Shown one piece after another: positions 61,293 through 64,000 of a stretch of DNA of 64,000 bases. This DNA comes from Acanthaster planci (Eukaryota > Echinodermata > Asteroidea > Valvatida > Acanthasteridae), in the NCBI RefSeq assembly GCF_001949145.1, contig NW_019091364.1:3927964-3991963 (forward strand). Reading direction: 5' to 3'. The first letter of the stretch is position 1. Each line of letters begins with the position of its first letter. Both the position numbers and the translations under genes were made by a program. The notes below the pieces were generated by a model. The model was not told the DNA's origin, did no database searches, and saw nothing but the letters and a program-made list of their open reading frames with translations.

Positions 61293-63903
61293 TCAATGCA
61301 GTTGCACCATCTTTGTGCATAAGGAATCATATGATTTTTAATTTTATTGCAGAAAAATAACTGCCCCGATTTAGACAAATTGAGATGGCTGCAACTGCTT
61401 TGGGCGGACATCTGCCGAGGTTATTAATGCAACAAAATGCTATTACTAAAAATCATGACACAATATCTTGCAGGCTCACAATTTCAGTATATCTTTTAAC
61501 AAATATCCCAACACTTGGACGATTCAAAATAATTACAGATCGGACTATTAACGTTTGCATTAAAAACATTCTTAATGAAGGCAAAGGATGTCGACATAAT
61601 CATAATTATTTACTAAAATTATGTCAGTTGCCCTGTAAATACTGCAGATGTTGCCCATTCTGCTGGCATAGTCCTTGGATAGGCGCACATAAATATTCTG
61701 AGCAAACGAAAATAATGTCTACTAAGCAAAACGTAGAACATTAACATAAATAGTACACAATCTATATGAACTACACTGCTCCACAGCCGATTTTTGCAGG
61801 GCACTTAATGTCGTTCACCAACATTCTGCTTTAAAGTACTGTTAGCATGGACCCTGATCGGGGTTATTTTGGGGAAGAAGGGGGATTTCTGCTGTGTTGT
61901 TTGATTTTTTTTCCCGAAAGCAATAGTTTGTTCGTGCACTGGATACAGTTTCAGCCATTGTGAGGTTGACCGTACCGAGTTGGAGTGTTCTATAAATGCA
62001 ACAAGCAAGGGCGTGGATTCGCTTCTGCTTGTGTAGGGGTTCGATCAATGGAATCCTAACACCCACTGTGAAATTAAGAAACGTGAGGGCTCTATAACAA
62101 ACTGTGTACGAAACATTTTTTGTGACGAAATTTCCAGTTCATTTTACTTACAAGAGAAAATGTTTTTTTTTTAATCTCTTACATGTCGTTTGGTCCCTCT
62201 ATTTTAATCATACAACAGTGTTGTGATTACATAGAAACAAGATGACATTGCTGATTTGATGGCCTTTCGTCATTGAAGGGCGTCATCAGCAATATCCAAC
62301 GATAGTATGAGCATGAAAAGGGCATTCGTCCATGCAAATGCTATGTATTGTCTGCAGGTCACATCAAGGCTTGTTTCCTTAATTTTATTGATGTATTATA
62401 TTGATTATTTTTGTGTAATTTGTAAATGTATTCTGAAATTTATAATTATTTTGCTTCGTAAATTTCTCCATTGAAGTCACAGTTTCCTCATTTCAGTTGT
62501 TGGTTGATTAATTTATTCTGTCCTTTTTCTGCTGGGAAGATTTGTTCAAAGCTTCGGAAAATACTTTTACTTTATTTCCTGATCAATGTTTGTTTTGCAT
62601 TTTTCTCCTCTACTGAACCTTTTGGAAATATCAACACTGGGAGCATAACACAATGGTTGCAATAATCCGACGAAATCAGTGAAAATAACCTAACAAGAAA
62701 AATGACTGCTTATAAAATATAGGCCCCTAGTTCTTACACTCTAGAAATTGGCTACAATTAATGTTGGCCAGTACATTTTATAGGAGAAACTAGATGTGTT
62801 ATTTGCGATTTTGGATAACGTTTCTGAGGGTTGCATTGTGTTTCATATCAGCGCCTTGAGTGTCAACTTTCCTGTCCTACGACATACGATACCACTTACT
62901 GTAGTGATAGGAAGAAACTTCTGTGTGTTAACACTACAGGATATATATTATATTGAAGTGAAATAACCTGTTTCGAGAACAAAAATATTTGTTTTCTCCA
63001 ACAGTCGACTGAGAGTGCTGTTTCAGTCTACCGCCGTTGCTGTCATTATTACTTAGTACCGAAGTGAGAAGGGCGGAACAGAGCGAGAGCCAGTGCGTGA
63101 ATCAGTTGCACCAAATTCATGCGTTGTTATTACTGGTTCAAAATGGTGTCACGCTTTGGGCTATCTGCTTTGAGTTGAAGTACCCCCTAATTGGCTGAAA
63201 ACAGCCATGTTGGTCAATTGTTCATTTAGCGCTGGTAGAGGCGCGATCGAAATGTACGCATTTCACACAGTTGTTGGCAAACCGGTGATGGGCAGTTCCG
63301 ACCAAAGGAGCCTATATTTGCAGGAAAATTGCGCCCTCTCTCGTAACTTGCAGCCAGTTTACCTCACGTGCAGGTGCAGGATTCGAACCGGTACGTGTTG
63401 CCAAGTGTCGTGGTTGTTTTTTATTTCAGTGTTAATTTTGAGGAACTGCTTGTAAATTTAAAGTCTGTGCATATGAAGTGAAGGTCAGTGAAATGCGAGA
63501 CCAGACTGCTTACATCTCAGGCGTTTGCAGTGTCCTTGAAGCGTGTAACGTTCAAAAACGTGGAGTCATTACATTCATTCAACCAGAGAGCTGTTTATAG
63601 ATTGTTGCAACATGAGGGTATCAATGATTGTTGGAACTTCCATGGTGGGACTGTGTGCCAAGCCACATAAATAATTAGCACAAAACAGATGCATACTGTA
63701 CTGCTCAGATTATGAACAGCCATTTTGGTTCCAAGTTGGTCCTACTCTCTCTATACATAAAGCTCTGATCAACTAGTGTATATAGCGAGATATTACTCCA
63801 GGCGTGGTCCTGCACACTCGCCAGTGGTAAGTGCACCTCCATGGAATAAGCAAGACCGAGGTGGGAAAGTGTGGAAGAAAAGTCCTATAATGAAAACTTT
63901 AAA
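61293..63903. other. intergenic, nothing firmly recognised
   Basis: AT-rich sequence with no exon-bounded frames, RNA genes or clear repeats that I can name. Confidence 0.35.
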
Positions 63904-63971
63904 ATGTCTGATTACGGAGGGAGTCCAGCAGACTTGGACCAGTCTACTGGACTTCCTCCGTACAGGGACCA
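63904..63971 (+). other. possible first coding exon at the window edge
   Basis: ATG at 63904 opens a frame reading MSDYGGSPADLDQSTGLPPY followed by RD. It reaches a donor-like GTAAGA after 68 nt (phase 2). A TATAAT sequence lies about 20 nt upstream. It overlaps an inverted repeat, which may be the real explanation. Any later exons would lie beyond the window. Confidence 0.25.
63913..63962. repeat. 22-bp inverted repeat with 6-nt loop
   Basis: TACGGAGGGAGTCCAGCAGACT at 63913-63934 pairs with 63941-63962 with two mismatches. It may be a hairpin in a transcript or the end of a palindromic mobile element. Confidence 0.75.
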
Positions 63972-64000
63972 GTAAGACTGTGGGTCTGGTCTGGGGGATA

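Noticed and set aside
63370-63400. Minus-strand tRNA box B (GGTTCGAATCC)
   Set aside because: No box A, acceptor stem or anticodon arm at the required distance.

Overview
This is eukaryotic genomic DNA: AT-rich, with spliced genes, GT-AG introns, short secreted-protein genes and many decayed SINE, LINE and MITE-like repeats. The gene families (a tandem SLC22 array, Kazal inhibitors, an F5/8 type C fragment) and a tRNA-derived SINE of the type common in invertebrate deuterostomes suggest a marine invertebrate, most likely an echinoderm. No single marker proves this. No prokaryotic, CRISPR or phage features were seen.

Layout. Three paralogous SLC22-type (organic cation/anion transporter-like) genes lie on the minus strand, each with nine coding exons and identical intron phases: gene A (210-7889, 613 aa), gene B (34025-40995, 577 aa) and gene C (44413-52784, 546 aa). 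They differ mainly in the cytoplasmic loop between TM6 and TM7 (exon 4 is 513, 396 and 306 nt). A and B are closer to each other than to C.

Between A and B is a 26-kb interval with a small family of secreted Kazal-type serine protease inhibitors. Two are complete three-exon genes on the minus strand (15804-19064, 83 aa; 24675-26900, 85 aa). A third locus on the plus strand (12073-13383) has the matching signal-peptide exon pair but no recognisable Kazal exon.

Right of gene C is a plus-strand secreted-protein gene (58109-61055, 149 aa) with a CCAAT/TATA promoter. It ends in what looks like the start of an F5/8 type C (discoidin) domain. The end of such a domain follows at once (61148-61292), the middle is missing, and a one-base frameshift is present. 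This looks like a collapsed discoidin gene.

Repeats: an inverted SINE pair in an intron of A, a LINE 3' tail at 8.4 kb, a decayed LINE reverse transcriptase (YVDD motif) in intron 8 of C, two copies of a MITE with a TIR beginning CACTGCAAAAACTG, a second MITE in intron 1 of B, a ~215-bp degenerate tandem array at 10.4-11.2 kb and a 52-bp minisatellite at 22.7 kb. Several isolated exon-like stretches (20.7, 32.2, 56.3 and 63.9 kb) are listed at low confidence.

Functionally, the SLC22 proteins would move small organic ions across the plasma membrane and the Kazal proteins would inhibit extracellular serine proteases. Nothing in the sequence ties the two groups together beyond adjacency.
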